Assembly (NCBI GenBank): GCA_045647345.1
Contig: JAZRMG010000073.1
Location: 1-19,333, forward strand
Length of the DNA: 19,333 bases
From: UBA1189 sp045647345
GTDB lineage: Bacteria; Bacteroidota; Bacteroidia; Bacteroidales; Bacteroidaceae
Reading direction: 5' to 3'
The notes beneath the pieces are model-generated. The model made no database searches and had not been told where the DNA came from. It was given only the letters and a program-made list of their open reading frames with translations. Of the stretch, positions 1 through 7,817 are shown in pieces. Position numbers and translations under genes: made by a program. Numbering within the stretch: position 1 is the first letter of the stretch; each line of letters begins with the position of its first letter.

Positions 1-140
1 TGCTCGGCAGCAGCGCTCACCGTCACGTGAGTGAATGCAATGTCAGCACCCTCGGCAGCAAAGCGCAGTGCCACTGCCTTACCTATACCACGCGATGCAC
101 CCGTGATGAGTGCCACCTTTCCTTCTAACATCTTTCCCAT
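1..140 (-). CDS. fabG: 3-oxoacyl-ACP reductase FabG, N-terminal part (cut by window edge)
   Basis: FabG reduces 3-oxoacyl-ACP with NADPH in the elongation cycle of type II fatty acid synthesis, in the cytoplasm. Only about 46 codons are in the window. They read MGKMLEGKVALITGASRGIG and continue KAVALRFAAEGADIAFT, which is the first beta strand plus the TGxxxGIG dinucleotide-binding turn of the classical short-chain dehydrogenase family; the LEGKVALITG opening is typical of FabG. The catalytic Ser/Tyr/Lys lie off the window, so another SDR cannot be excluded. Two in-frame ATGs are possible, at 140 and 131; both leave the Rossmann motif intact and I chose the longer. The leader is A/T rich with no Shine-Dalgarno sequence, as usual in Bacteroidetes. 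It has its own promoter (285-315) and an iterated dyad array (191-256) in the leader, so it is probably regulated separately from dprA upstream. Confidence 0.85.
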   Translation of the reverse strand, partial: MGKMLEGKVALITGASRGIGKAVALRFAAEGADIAFTHVTVSAAAE

Positions 141-190
141 AATAATATTTGTTTATTAGGTTTAACGTCTTAACTCCCGTGTTTTTTCAC

Positions 191-256
191 AGGTGTGATA
201 AAAAATTATCATAGGCGTGATAAATGTTTATCATAGGTATGATAATTCTTTGTCAT
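191..256. repeat. Three tandem 22-bp units with TGATAA/TTATCA dyads, probable operator array in the fabG leader
   Basis: Units run 191-212, 213-234 and 235-256 with no gaps. On the plus strand each follows the pattern AGGYRTGATAA, four variable bases, TTRTCAT. The dyads are 196-211 (perfect 6+6), 218-233 (perfect 7+7) and 240-255 (one mismatch, TTGTCA). Their centres lie exactly 22 bp apart, about two helical turns, so proteins bound there would sit on the same face. A further half site TTATCA (276-281) overlaps the predicted fabG transcription start. Imperfect inverted flanks GTGTTTTTTCAC (179-190) and GTGTGAAAACAC (259-270) bracket the array. The position downstream of the promoter suggests a repressor operator. 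I do not recognise the motif as that of a named regulator. Confidence 0.8.
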
Positions 257-284
257 CAGTGTGAAAACACATCGATTATCAGTG

Positions 285-315
285 CAAAGGTAAAAATTGT
301 TTTCCAACCATCAAA
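285..315 (-). promoter_or_regulatory. Bacteroidetes-type promoter of fabG
   Basis: On the minus strand a -33 box TTTG (315-312) is followed after 19 bp by TACCTTTG (292-285), matching the Bacteroidetes TTTG / TAnnTTTG consensus. The start point would be near 278-281, giving a leader of about 140 nt that contains the whole 22-bp repeat array. Confidence 0.7.
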
Positions 316-570
316 AAAAGGTCGTCGCTTCGTGTGCGAAACAATCCCATTATTCGTCACTTAGCCACAAATAATCTACATGGATGCCACAATGAACTTC
401 ACGAATTTCCCTTTTCACCGATGATTGCAGCCTTTGTTGTCGGCGTATCCGAGTCTTCAATCGGGATGTACACACGAGTGATAGCGCGTGTGTTTAGCGG
501 GCTGTGCGGAAGAGTGGGGAGTAGAAAAAACTCGCAGTCCTTAGTTTGACGGTACGAATCGTGCAATTTA
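316..570. other. Intergenic stretch between dprA and the fabG promoter, no gene seen
   Basis: These 255 bases separate the dprA stop codon from the fabG promoter. I see no convincing small gene, tRNA or standard terminator. A 7-bp stem ACACACG/CGTGTGT with a 10-base loop (470-493) is present but has no T run on either side. Open frames here are short and start only at rare codons, and they resemble no protein I know. Confidence 0.5.
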
Positions 571-1689
571 TCAGTTGACGAGCTTGTAACAGCTTCCGAC
601 AAGTGGTCGTACGATGCCGCGAAGTTCGAGCTCGAACAATATGGCGCTGAGGCGGTTGATCGGAAGCGCTGTGTTTGCGGCAAGGAGGTTGATATGGAGC
701 CCGTCGGCATGGGCGTTGAGCTGCTGTACGATGAGGCTCTCCTCGTCAGTGAGGTCGGGGAAAAGGGTGCGCTGTATCGCCTCTGGCTTGTTGGGCTGTG
801 GAGTGTCCCACATCAGGGATTCAATGAGGTCGGAAGCTGAGGTGATGAGAGCCGCCTGGTTGTGGCGAATAAGTTGGTGACAACCGGCCGAGGATGCAGC
901 ATCAATAGACCCAGGGAAAGCGTAGCAGTCGCGACCATAGCTGTTGGCTATATTGGCTGTAACGAGAGCACCACCCTTGGCGGCGGACTCTACGATGATA
1001 GTGGCATCGGACATGCCCGCTACGATGCGGTTGCGTTGAAGGAAATTCTGCCGTTCGGGTTCGGTGAAGCTGACGTATTCGGTAAGCAAACCACCATGCT
1101 GTGTCATCTGAGCTGCTGTGTTGCGATGCACGGAAGGGTATATGCGGTCGAGGCCGTGGGCCAATATGCCTACCGTAGGTATATGGTGCTTCAATGCTGC
1201 GCGGTGGGCACATATGTCAATGCCATAAGCCAGTCCGCTCACAATAAGGATATTAGGGAACTGGGCCGCAAGGTCACGTATGAGGCGGTCGCAGATATCA
1301 CGCCCATAGTCAGTACACTTTCGGGTACCTACAATGCTAATCACACGTTGGGGGTTAAGTGTTGTGTTGCCCCGATAGAACAGTATGATGGGCGCATCAT
1401 CACACTCGCGTAGTCGTGAAGGATATGCCTCGTCATGGTAGCCTATACAGGTAATGTGGTGTTTGTCGATGAACTCGAGTTCGCGTTGGGCGCGGCTATG
1501 GGCATGGGGGTTGTCAAGTGCATTTACCAGAGAGTGGTGGATATGGGGAATCATTGCCGGCAGGTCGGTACGGTGCTCGAAAAGAATGGTGGCACTGCCT
1601 GCGGCCTCGACCAAACGTTTGGCCGTGATACTGCCTATGCCAGGAATGTGTTGTAAGGCTATAAGGCTTAGTAATTCCTTTCTATCCAT
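571..1689 (-). CDS. dprA: DNA processing protein DprA
   Basis: DprA binds incoming single-stranded DNA in the cytoplasm during natural transformation and loads RecA on it. The 372-residue product has the full family layout. An N-terminal helix-hairpin-helix part has HIPGIGSITAKRL near residues 14-26. The Rossmann-like core carries the GTRKCTDYG stretch (121-129), SGLAYGID (151-158), RNRIVAGMSD (219-228) and ESAAKGGALVT (234-244). A C-terminal winged-helix part covers about 315-370. Length and motifs are normal and no frame damage is visible. The ATG at 1689 gives MDRKELLSLIALQHIPG, a usual opening for the family. It lies 15 bp behind the thioesterase stop, so the two genes probably share a transcript. 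Natural competence cannot be concluded from this gene alone, since DprA is widespread in species not known to transform. Confidence 0.95.
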   Translation of the reverse strand: MDRKELLSLIALQHIPGIGSITAKRLVEAAGSATILFEHRTDLPAMIPHIHHSLVNALDNPHAHSRAQRELEFIDKHHITCIGYHDEAYPSRLRECDDAPIILFYRGNTTLNPQRVISIVGTRKCTDYGRDICDRLIRDLAAQFPNILIVSGLAYGIDICAHRAALKHHIPTVGILAHGLDRIYPSVHRNTAAQMTQHGGLLTEYVSFTEPERQNFLQRNRIVAGMSDATIIVESAAKGGALVTANIANSYGRDCYAFPGSIDAASSAGCHQLIRHNQAALITSASDLIESLMWDTPQPNKPEAIQRTLFPDLTDEESLIVQQLNAHADGLHINLLAANTALPINRLSAILFELELRGIVRPLVGSCYKLVN

Positions 1690-1704
1690 AGGGCTAAGGT
1701 GACA

Positions 1705-2115
1705 TTATTTATTTACTAAATATCCTTCGAGGATGCTGTCGTAAGGCGTGCTGCGTACCAGTTTGCCATTGTGTATGCACACACTCTCCACCGTACCCTT
1801 GAGACATACCTTATTGTCCGCTACGCGCACTATCTCTTGGTGGAATACGCACTTTATGCCTTCCCGCGTGACATAGAGCCGAGAACGGAATTCATCGCGA
1901 CTGCGAAGCGGTGATTTGTAGTTAAGTGTAACCTTGGAAACGACAAAGTCATAACCTGCAGCGCTCATGTCCGCGAAGCTAATGCCTATAGAGAGGAGAA
2001 ACTCATGTCGTGTGTGTTCGAGATAGTGTTGATAGTTAGCATTATTGACGATACCTTGAAGGTCACACTCATAATCTCTCACCTTCATGAGTAGCTCGTA
2101 ACTATTTTCTGTCAT
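1705..2115 (-). CDS. Acyl-CoA thioesterase, hotdog fold (YbgC/4HBT family)
   Basis: The 136-residue product has the length of single-domain hotdog thioesterases, which hydrolyse acyl-CoA or acyl-ACP thioesters in the cytoplasm. The active-site segment VRDYECDLQGIVNNANYQHY (residues 12-31) follows the family pattern YxExDxxGxVxxxxYxxY, with Asp18 at the position of the catalytic acid. A second conserved strand region is VSKVTLNYKSPLRSRDEF (about 59-76). The exact substrate cannot be told from sequence. It is the first gene of a probable two-gene unit with dprA (15 bp gap). A strong hairpin (2159-2195) sits just upstream, between it and the lipoprotein gene, so it may need its own start or rely on readthrough; I found no good TAnnTTTG box in the gap. 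Confidence 0.88.
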   Translation of the reverse strand: MTENSYELLMKVRDYECDLQGIVNNANYQHYLEHTRHEFLLSIGISFADMSAAGYDFVVSKVTLNYKSPLRSRDEFRSRLYVTREGIKCVFHQEIVRVADNKVCLKGTVESVCIHNGKLVRSTPYDSILEGYLVNK

Positions 2116-2149
2116 AGCCGATATGGGGATATGGAAGATATTGGAGGAT

Positions 2150-2195
2150 TAAAATAGGAAGGAGCAGAATTTGCCCAATACAAATTCCGCTCCTT
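2150..2195 (-). terminator. Rho-independent-like terminator after the OmpA/TPR lipoprotein gene
   Basis: A 15-bp stem pairs 2181-2195 with 2159-2173, with one G-U wobble and a 7-base loop (2174-2180). On the minus strand it is followed by CCTATTTTAA, a moderate T run. It starts 23 bases after the lipoprotein stop codon. Confidence 0.7.
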
Positions 2196-2218
2196 TTAGA
2201 TAAACTAATCGCTTATTA

Positions 2219-3910
2219 TTAGAGGTTCAGAAGAGCTGCAGCGAACTTTCTGAATTCAGCGTCGTTCATTGCCTTCTCGCGGAGGCTTGCATCAAGACGT
2301 ACAGCCTTAACCAAGTTCTCAGCTACCATAGTAGCATTGTTTGTGCGAGCGCCTACGATAGCGTTGAGATAGTATGTATAAGCATCGGGAGTCTCAACCT
2401 TGCTAAGTGTGTTCTTAGCAGCGCTATAGTTCTCAGCCATGATCTGTGCAAGAGCAGCAGCATTGCTGTAAGTCTCACCGAATGCGCTTACTGCGCGCTC
2501 GTACTGACCCTGAGCGATGTAGAGGTTACCCAAAGCAGCCTCGTTAGCCTTAGCATCTGTACCCTTTACGAGATAGTTCTCAGCATCAGCCACATTACCA
2601 TCGATGAGTGCGAGCATACCCAAGTTGGTGTTCACCTCAGCAGCAGCAGCGTTGAGCTTAGCAGCCTTCTCAAGGAAGTTCTTTGCAGCAGCATAGTCGT
2701 TGGCATTCATAGCAATTTCAGCCAAGTTGTTGTATGCACGATAGTCATTGGGATAGAACTTTACAGTCTTGTTGTAGATGTCAGTCTTCTCGGCTACCTT
2801 CTCTACCAATGTAGCAGCATAGAGAAGCTCCTCAACGCTCAATACAGAAGCATCTTCCTTAACAGCAGCAAGAATCTCCTCGTCAGAACGACCAATGAGC
2901 TGATAGTTCAATGTGAGGCGTGCACGACGCAACTGGGGAAGAATCTCCTCTGCCAACTCACCATACACAGCAGAGATGTTCTTGATTTCACGCTCTCTTA
3001 CCTCGGGATCCTTGTACATAGAAAGTACACGCAAGATGAGATCCTTGTCGGGGATGTTAGAAGCTGCAACCAACTCCTGGAAGCCTTCCCAGTCCTCAGC
3101 GGTGTACTCGGTGTCAACCTGAGCGCTAACCTTATTCTTTTTGAGTACCTTGTTAACGTGTGACTTAGCCTTATTCTGACGCTGTGAAGCCAAGCGGTCG
3201 TTAAGGTCTAATCCACCATCAGGAGAAGCGTATGCAGAAACCTCGATGTTCTCAAGCTGCTTGTTCTTCTTGTCAGCGTCAACATCCTTGATAGTCTGAG
3301 TGAACTCCTTCATCTCTGCAGAGTTGAGTTCGCTCCAACGGAGGTTGGTCTGCTGGATAAGGAACATGATATTAGCCTGCTTAGCTTGCTTGATTACACG
3401 CTGGAAAGCGTCTTCAGCATATGCGGGCTTGGTAGATGCTGTTGTCTGGCTGTAAAGCTCAGCTGTTGCCAAAACACCATCAGCAACCTTTACAGCAGGC
3501 ATAGCCTTGGTCTTATTCTTAATCTTAGCAGTAAACTCAATGAAAAGTTCAGACTTAGCCATCTCGGGCACATAGTCGAATGTGCTCTTCATGGTGAAAT
3601 TGCCACCGTTCTTATATGAGATAACTTGGCTGTTACCCTCTACCTTGTCACCGATAAATGTGTATGAGTCACCGCTTACAGAACCGTTTTCATATTTCAA
3701 TACGGGAGTTGCGGTGATAACTGCTTTCTTCGGGAAGAACTTCTCGGGGAATGTTCCTGAAATTGTTACGGGAACTTCGCCGTTTACGGCCTCAAGTACC
3801 TGGGGAGTAACGGCAAAATAGTTTGACGAGAGCTCACCCAACTTGTTGCTGCATGAGCAGAGCATCAGCAATGATGCAGCAAGGAAAGAGAAACGAATCT
3901 TTTTCATCAT
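2219..3910 (-). CDS. Lipoprotein with OmpA-like domain and TPR repeats
   Basis: The 563-residue product starts with a lipoprotein signal peptide (MMKKIRFSFLAASLLML) and an LCSC lipobox that makes Cys20 the likely lipidated residue. Residues about 30-150 are beta-rich and unrecognised. Residues about 180-260 look OmpA-like: IEVSAYASPDGG (222-233) followed by NDRLASQRQNKAKSHV (237-252) resembles the peptidoglycan-binding pattern in which a conserved G/A-x-x-S/D loop precedes N..LS..RA..V. Residues about 375-480 contain TPR-type helical pairs (YRAYNNLAEIAMNANDYAAA and following). This suggests an outer-membrane lipoprotein, facing the periplasm, that touches peptidoglycan and binds protein partners. 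That role is inferred from the domains. It is monocistronic, with its own promoter (3961-3993) and terminator. The OmpA-like part lies in the middle rather than at the C-terminus, which is unusual. Confidence 0.8.
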   Translation of the reverse strand: MMKKIRFSFLAASLLMLCSCSNKLGELSSNYFAVTPQVLEAVNGEVPVTISGTFPEKFFPKKAVITATPVLKYENGSVSGDSYTFIGDKVEGNSQVISYKNGGNFTMKSTFDYVPEMAKSELFIEFTAKIKNKTKAMPAVKVADGVLATAELYSQTTASTKPAYAEDAFQRVIKQAKQANIMFLIQQTNLRWSELNSAEMKEFTQTIKDVDADKKNKQLENIEVSAYASPDGGLDLNDRLASQRQNKAKSHVNKVLKKNKVSAQVDTEYTAEDWEGFQELVAASNIPDKDLILRVLSMYKDPEVREREIKNISAVYGELAEEILPQLRRARLTLNYQLIGRSDEEILAAVKEDASVLSVEELLYAATLVEKVAEKTDIYNKTVKFYPNDYRAYNNLAEIAMNANDYAAAKNFLEKAAKLNAAAAEVNTNLGMLALIDGNVADAENYLVKGTDAKANEAALGNLYIAQGQYERAVSAFGETYSNAAALAQIMAENYSAAKNTLSKVETPDAYTYYLNAIVGARTNNATMVAENLVKAVRLDASLREKAMNDAEFRKFAAALLNL

Positions 3911-3960
3911 TTTTAATTTAAAATTATTGATATTAATACAATTTACTTCTTCAAGTTTGG

Positions 3961-3993
3961 CAAAGATAATTAAATTTGCGGACTATTTCCAAA
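3961..3993 (-). promoter_or_regulatory. Bacteroidetes-type promoter of the OmpA/TPR lipoprotein gene
   Basis: On the minus strand TTTG (3993-3990) precedes TATCTTTG (3968-3961) with 21 bp between them. The predicted start near 3954-3957 leaves an A/T-rich leader of about 45 nt before the ATG at 3910. Confidence 0.7.
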
Positions 3994-4084
3994 TAGTAGT
4001 ATACTTATTTTTAACAAGAAAGGCTTTAACGTTATTTTTTTATGCTTTTCTATTCTCTATCTACCCTATTTTGTGTGCGCAAGT

Positions 4085-6616
4085 TTACAAATGGCGCTCA
4101 GGATAGAGTTCGTTCCACCATTGGTCACTACCTTGCAGATAGCGGGCAAACCACGCCATAATCGTATTGTGCCAGAGTACGCGCTTATCGTAATCGGCCA
4201 CAAAGTGATCCTCGCCCTCCACTTGGATAAACTCCACCGTTTTGCCCAGAATCTTCAGCGCGTTGAAGAGCTGTATGCTCTCACCTATAGGAACATTGGT
4301 ATCTACGGTTCCATGGAGCAGTAGCAACGGAGTGTTTATCTTGTCGGCATTGAAGAGTGATCCTTGCTTGGTGAAGAGATCTGGATTCTGCCAAGGATAG
4401 CTGTCGGCTGCAGCAATAGCATTGTAGCTATATCCCCAGTAACCTTCACCCCAATAGCTGGTCACGTTACTGATACCGGCATGTGACACAGCAGCAGCAA
4501 AGATGTCGGTCTGTGTCTGCAGGTATTGAGTCATGAAGCCACCGTATGATGCACCGAGGCAACCGATGCGTTCAGCATCTACGTAGGGATGTTCTTGGCA
4601 GAACAGCTTGGTACCCTCGATGATATCATCGGCCGTACGCTTACCCCAAGCGTTGACGTGACGTGCTGCGAACTCCTGCCCATAGCCAAGCGTACCGCTG
4701 GGTTGGATAACGTACACCACGTAGTCGCGTGAAGCGAAGAGCTGTGCGCAATAGGGATTGCTAATGCCTTTGACGGTAGGTGTGGTACCTCCATAGTAAT
4801 AAACGATTAGAGGATATTTCTTCTCAGGGTCGAACGAGGGAGGCAAGCAGTACTTGCCATGGATGGTCGTACCGTCCGATGCGGTGAAATTCCACTCGTG
4901 TGTCTCTCCCAACTCGATATCGTCAAGTATCGACTTCATTGGGTCAGCGATAAGGCGTGAGCTCTTCTTCTTCATGTCGTAGAGGTAGCCTACGCCTGCC
5001 GTATGGTCATCCTGTCCGTAATAGGCAGCCACTGCAGCACTCTGAGTGGGAAGTGAGAAGCGCTGAACGACCGACACCTCCAGAGGAAGCAGCTCGAAGG
5101 TCTTCTTTGCTGTATTGTAACGATAGATATTCACTTCGTCCTTGTCATCGGTATTGAAGTAGATGTGCTTATCGGCCACGTTCCATTGCAGGAAGTTTAC
5201 CGAGGGGGCAAAGTCTCGAGTGATCGGTGTTACCTCGCGTGTAGCAAGATCCATGATGTATGCTTGCTTGTCATAGTCATTGGCGATGGGGTGATTACCA
5301 CAATTTTTACCGATTCCATCGAATGATTCTGCACTTCCAAAGAAGAGCACCTGAGTGCCGTCGGGTGAGTACTTGGCGCTGTTCACGAAGCCATTTTCGT
5401 AAACAAGCGTATCGATTTTATAAGTGTTAAGGTCGAGCTGATAAATTGATGTATTGCCAAAGGGACGTTCGGTAACGTTTTCAGCGTAGGTGCTAAAAAG
5501 CATTTTCGTACCATCCTGGCTGATGTCGTTCAAGCTCGTCGAGCGCTTGCCGTAGGTAAGGCGCTCTGTAGTACCCTTCTTGATGTCATACTTGGCAAGG
5601 AAGCTGCGTCCACGGAAGCCAGGGATACGATCGCGCGGAGTCACCACACGCTTCAGCGGCCCCTGCTCGGTCTGGCCATTCTCTTTGGGATAGTAGATGA
5701 GAAAATCCTCGGTAGGTGCCCAAGTAAACCCATCGGCCGGTATTTCCGTCAGCAGCACCTCTTCGGTCAAGGTTGCAGGGTCGAGGACAATAACATCGTT
5801 GCCCGTAGCTGCCGTAGCGGTGTAGTATAGCTTGTCGCTCTTGGGCATCCAGCGCATACCATCCTTGGCGTTGGCGATGAGTATCTTGCCGGTCTTGGTC
5901 TCAGACAGCTGAGCATATACATGCTGGCGTCCCTTACTATAGTTGTACCAATAGCGGGTGAGCAGATACTTGCCGCTGGGTGAGATGGCCACATCAATCA
6001 CGCGGTTGCCATATACCGTATTATCCAATGTAAATCGTTTCTTGAGATCGTGTCCCGAGTAAACATTCACCTCCTCATAGTCTTTGTCGGCTACCACTTC
6101 ACACTTGAAGGCCGGTACTACCTTGTCATCCTTGTGAGCGAGCAATTTGATGGTAATCTCGTAGTTGCGTTCGGGTTCGAGACGAAGAGCGATATCGCGT
6201 GCAGCCTTCACATCGAGGCTGTCATCGGCATTTTCCTTCTTTGATTTCGATGCGCCGTCTACGTATGCTTCCCAACGTACAGGTGATGTCACCTTCAGCT
6301 TACCTTTCATGAAACGGTCGGCACGTATCTGTGTGCTCACCACATATATGAGATGCTCGTCCTCGGCTTTGGCCAATGTGACAAAGCCTGCAGTGTCGGC
6401 CTCCATGGTCCTAGTAGCAAAGTTATCCTGATTGAGCCCTATGGTTGTACCCAGCAAATTTTTAGTTTCGTACTTACGGCCCTCAGTGTTGATGCTGTCG
6501 GTGAGGACGGGTGCATGCAGTGTCACTGCATCGCGCACTTGATAGTTCTGGATCACTTGGGCCTGTGCACCCAAGCTACATGCCACGAGTGTGGCAGCAA
6601 GGAATGTTTTTCTCAT
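4085..6616 (-). CDS. Secreted S9 family serine peptidase (prolyl oligopeptidase / DPP IV-like)
   Basis: The 843-residue product is a peptidase of the S9 clan, which cleaves short peptides, often after proline, in the periplasm or at the cell surface. A signal peptide (MRKTFLAATLVACSLGAQAQ) opens it. The middle, about residues 190-570, is the repeated beta-propeller part (for example ISPSGKYLL, YSPDGTQVLF, ISQDGTKMLF). The C-terminal alpha/beta hydrolase holds the triad: Ser690 in GASYGG, Asp772 in HGTVDTNVP and His804 in GEDHF. Length and order match the family. The specificity (dipeptidyl, tripeptidyl or oligo) cannot be set from sequence by eye. The C-terminus lacks a T9SS-type tail, so a periplasmic place is more likely than a surface one. 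It has its own promoter (6681-6711). The ATG at 6616 is chosen because it begins the signal peptide. Confidence 0.9.
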   Translation of the reverse strand: MRKTFLAATLVACSLGAQAQVIQNYQVRDAVTLHAPVLTDSINTEGRKYETKNLLGTTIGLNQDNFATRTMEADTAGFVTLAKAEDEHLIYVVSTQIRADRFMKGKLKVTSPVRWEAYVDGASKSKKENADDSLDVKAARDIALRLEPERNYEITIKLLAHKDDKVVPAFKCEVVADKDYEEVNVYSGHDLKKRFTLDNTVYGNRVIDVAISPSGKYLLTRYWYNYSKGRQHVYAQLSETKTGKILIANAKDGMRWMPKSDKLYYTATAATGNDVIVLDPATLTEEVLLTEIPADGFTWAPTEDFLIYYPKENGQTEQGPLKRVVTPRDRIPGFRGRSFLAKYDIKKGTTERLTYGKRSTSLNDISQDGTKMLFSTYAENVTERPFGNTSIYQLDLNTYKIDTLVYENGFVNSAKYSPDGTQVLFFGSAESFDGIGKNCGNHPIANDYDKQAYIMDLATREVTPITRDFAPSVNFLQWNVADKHIYFNTDDKDEVNIYRYNTAKKTFELLPLEVSVVQRFSLPTQSAAVAAYYGQDDHTAGVGYLYDMKKKSSRLIADPMKSILDDIELGETHEWNFTASDGTTIHGKYCLPPSFDPEKKYPLIVYYYGGTTPTVKGISNPYCAQLFASRDYVVYVIQPSGTLGYGQEFAARHVNAWGKRTADDIIEGTKLFCQEHPYVDAERIGCLGASYGGFMTQYLQTQTDIFAAAVSHAGISNVTSYWGEGYWGYSYNAIAAADSYPWQNPDLFTKQGSLFNADKINTPLLLLHGTVDTNVPIGESIQLFNALKILGKTVEFIQVEGEDHFVADYDKRVLWHNTIMAWFARYLQGSDQWWNELYPERHL

Positions 6617-6680
6617 GATTATCGGGGTTTGTGTTCTCTTTTTCTACGTAGGGTTTAGCATTAGTATTGTTTACAATGTG

Positions 6681-6711
6681 CAAAAATAGTGCTTTTTATT
6701 GATACTACAAG
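6681..6711 (-). promoter_or_regulatory. Bacteroidetes-type promoter of the S9 peptidase gene
   Basis: On the minus strand CTTG (6711-6708, a near match to TTTG) precedes TATTTTTG (6688-6681) with 19 bp between. The leader would be about 58-60 nt. Confidence 0.6.
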
Positions 6712-6775
6712 AAGTAATGACCCAAACCTATAACATTTGGCTATCTCCAATGCTCCACATTGCAATACATTCCAA

Positions 6776-7693
6776 CTATAGCTTTACTTTATTGCGTGGA
6801 TGGTGCTCAATGATTTCGGAGCGCAGACGGCTGGCATCGATGTGGGTGTAAATCTCGGTAGTACCTATGTCTTCGTGGCCGAGCATGCTCTGTATGACGC
6901 GCAGATTGGCTCCACCCTCGAGCAGATGGGTGGCGAAGGAGTGGCGCAAGGTATGTGGGCTAATGCTCTTTTTGACACCTGCCTTCAGTGCCAACTCTTT
7001 GATGATGTGAAACATGGTGATGCGCGACATCTTCTTCTTGAAGTGGGCACTCACGAAGAGGTAATCTTCGTGGTCAGGCTTGATGTCTATCGTGGCACGA
7101 TCGGTCATGTAATCCATGATTTCTGCTATGGCGCGCTCAGAGATGGGCACGAGTCGCTGCTTGTTGCCCTTGCCTTCAACCTTGATGAAGCCTTCGCTCA
7201 GGTATAGGTCGGATAATTTGAGGTCACATGCTTCTGATACGCGCAATCCGCAGCTATACATCGTCTCAATGATGGCGCGGTTGCGCTGTCCCTCGCGCTT
7301 GCTCAGGTCGATGGATGCAATGAGCTGGTCTATTTCCTCCACACTGAGTACTTCGGGCAGATGCATGCCTATCTTGGGAGATTCGAGCAATAGGGTGGGA
7401 TCGGCATCAAGGTATCCGTCAAGCACAAGATAACGGTAGAAGGAGCGTATGCCCGAGAGCATTCGGGCCTGTGAGCGGAGTCCTATCTTCATTTCGGCAT
7501 CGTGCAAGCTGGCCAGAAAGTTCTCCAAATGCTCCAACCTAACATCCAATGGATCTGTCCCCTCTTTCTCGAGATATACGAACAACTTCTCCACATCGTG
7601 CACATAAGCCTCGAGAGTATTGGGAGAGAGAGACTTTTCGAACAATAAATGTTGCTTGAACTTATGGAGCAACTTGTCGGTTTCTTTACTCAT
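6776..7693 (-). CDS. xerD: Tyrosine site-specific recombinase XerD
   Basis: XerD acts with XerC at the dif site to resolve chromosome dimers. The 305-residue product has an N-terminal SAM-like core-binding domain (about 1-100) and the catalytic domain. Numbered from the ATG at 7693, the six catalytic residues are all present: Arg151 (CGLRVSEA), Lys175 (EGKGNKQR), His247 and Arg250 (SPHTLRHSFATHLLEGG), His273 (LGHED) and Tyr282 (EIYTHI). Spacing is the same as in E. coli XerD, shifted by three residues. The frame is open 13 codons further upstream to a TTG at 7732, but that TTG lies inside the -7 box TACTTTTG, so the ATG giving MSKETDKLLHKF is the better start. XerC cannot be formally excluded, but the length and single-copy housekeeping setting fit XerD. 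It is divergent from sufS. Confidence 0.9.
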   Translation of the reverse strand: MSKETDKLLHKFKQHLLFEKSLSPNTLEAYVHDVEKLFVYLEKEGTDPLDVRLEHLENFLASLHDAEMKIGLRSQARMLSGIRSFYRYLVLDGYLDADPTLLLESPKIGMHLPEVLSVEEIDQLIASIDLSKREGQRNRAIIETMYSCGLRVSEACDLKLSDLYLSEGFIKVEGKGNKQRLVPISERAIAEIMDYMTDRATIDIKPDHEDYLFVSAHFKKKMSRITMFHIIKELALKAGVKKSISPHTLRHSFATHLLEGGANLRVIQSMLGHEDIGTTEIYTHIDASRLRSEIIEHHPRNKVKL

Positions 7694-7729
7694 AGTGCCA
7701 TTTATAGTAGATGTGGTCGCGAACTTCCG

Positions 7730-7737
7730 CAAAAGTA
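7730..7737 (-). promoter_or_regulatory. Probable -7 element of the xerD promoter
   Basis: TACTTTTG on the minus strand matches TAnnTTTG. No clear TTTG is seen 19-21 bp upstream, so only the -7 box is claimed. The leader to the ATG at 7693 would be about 30 nt. Confidence 0.45.
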
Positions 7738-7782
7738 GTAGTTTTTTTCGGGAATAGGCTTATCTCTTACGAACAAAAATGC

Positions 7783-7790
7783 TAACTTTG
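7783..7790 (+). promoter_or_regulatory. Probable -7 element of the sufS promoter
   Basis: TAACTTTG matches TAnnTTTG on the plus strand, 27 bases before the sufS ATG, so the leader would be only about 20 nt. The -33 region is poor. Confidence 0.45.
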
Positions 7791-7817
7791 TGCCTTATTA
7801 ATCATATTTTGATGTAG

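Noticed and set aside
191..256. Repeat array as a CRISPR
   Set aside because: The 22-bp units abut directly with no unique spacers between them, each is itself a dyad, and no cas gene is near.
470..493. 7-bp stem hairpin as a dprA terminator
   Set aside because: The loop is 10 bases and there is no T run after the stem on the minus strand, so a terminator is not supported.
334..549. A 71-codon plus-strand frame between fabG and dprA
   Set aside because: It starts at GTG, has no family motif, no promoter box in a sensible place and no paralogue to support it.
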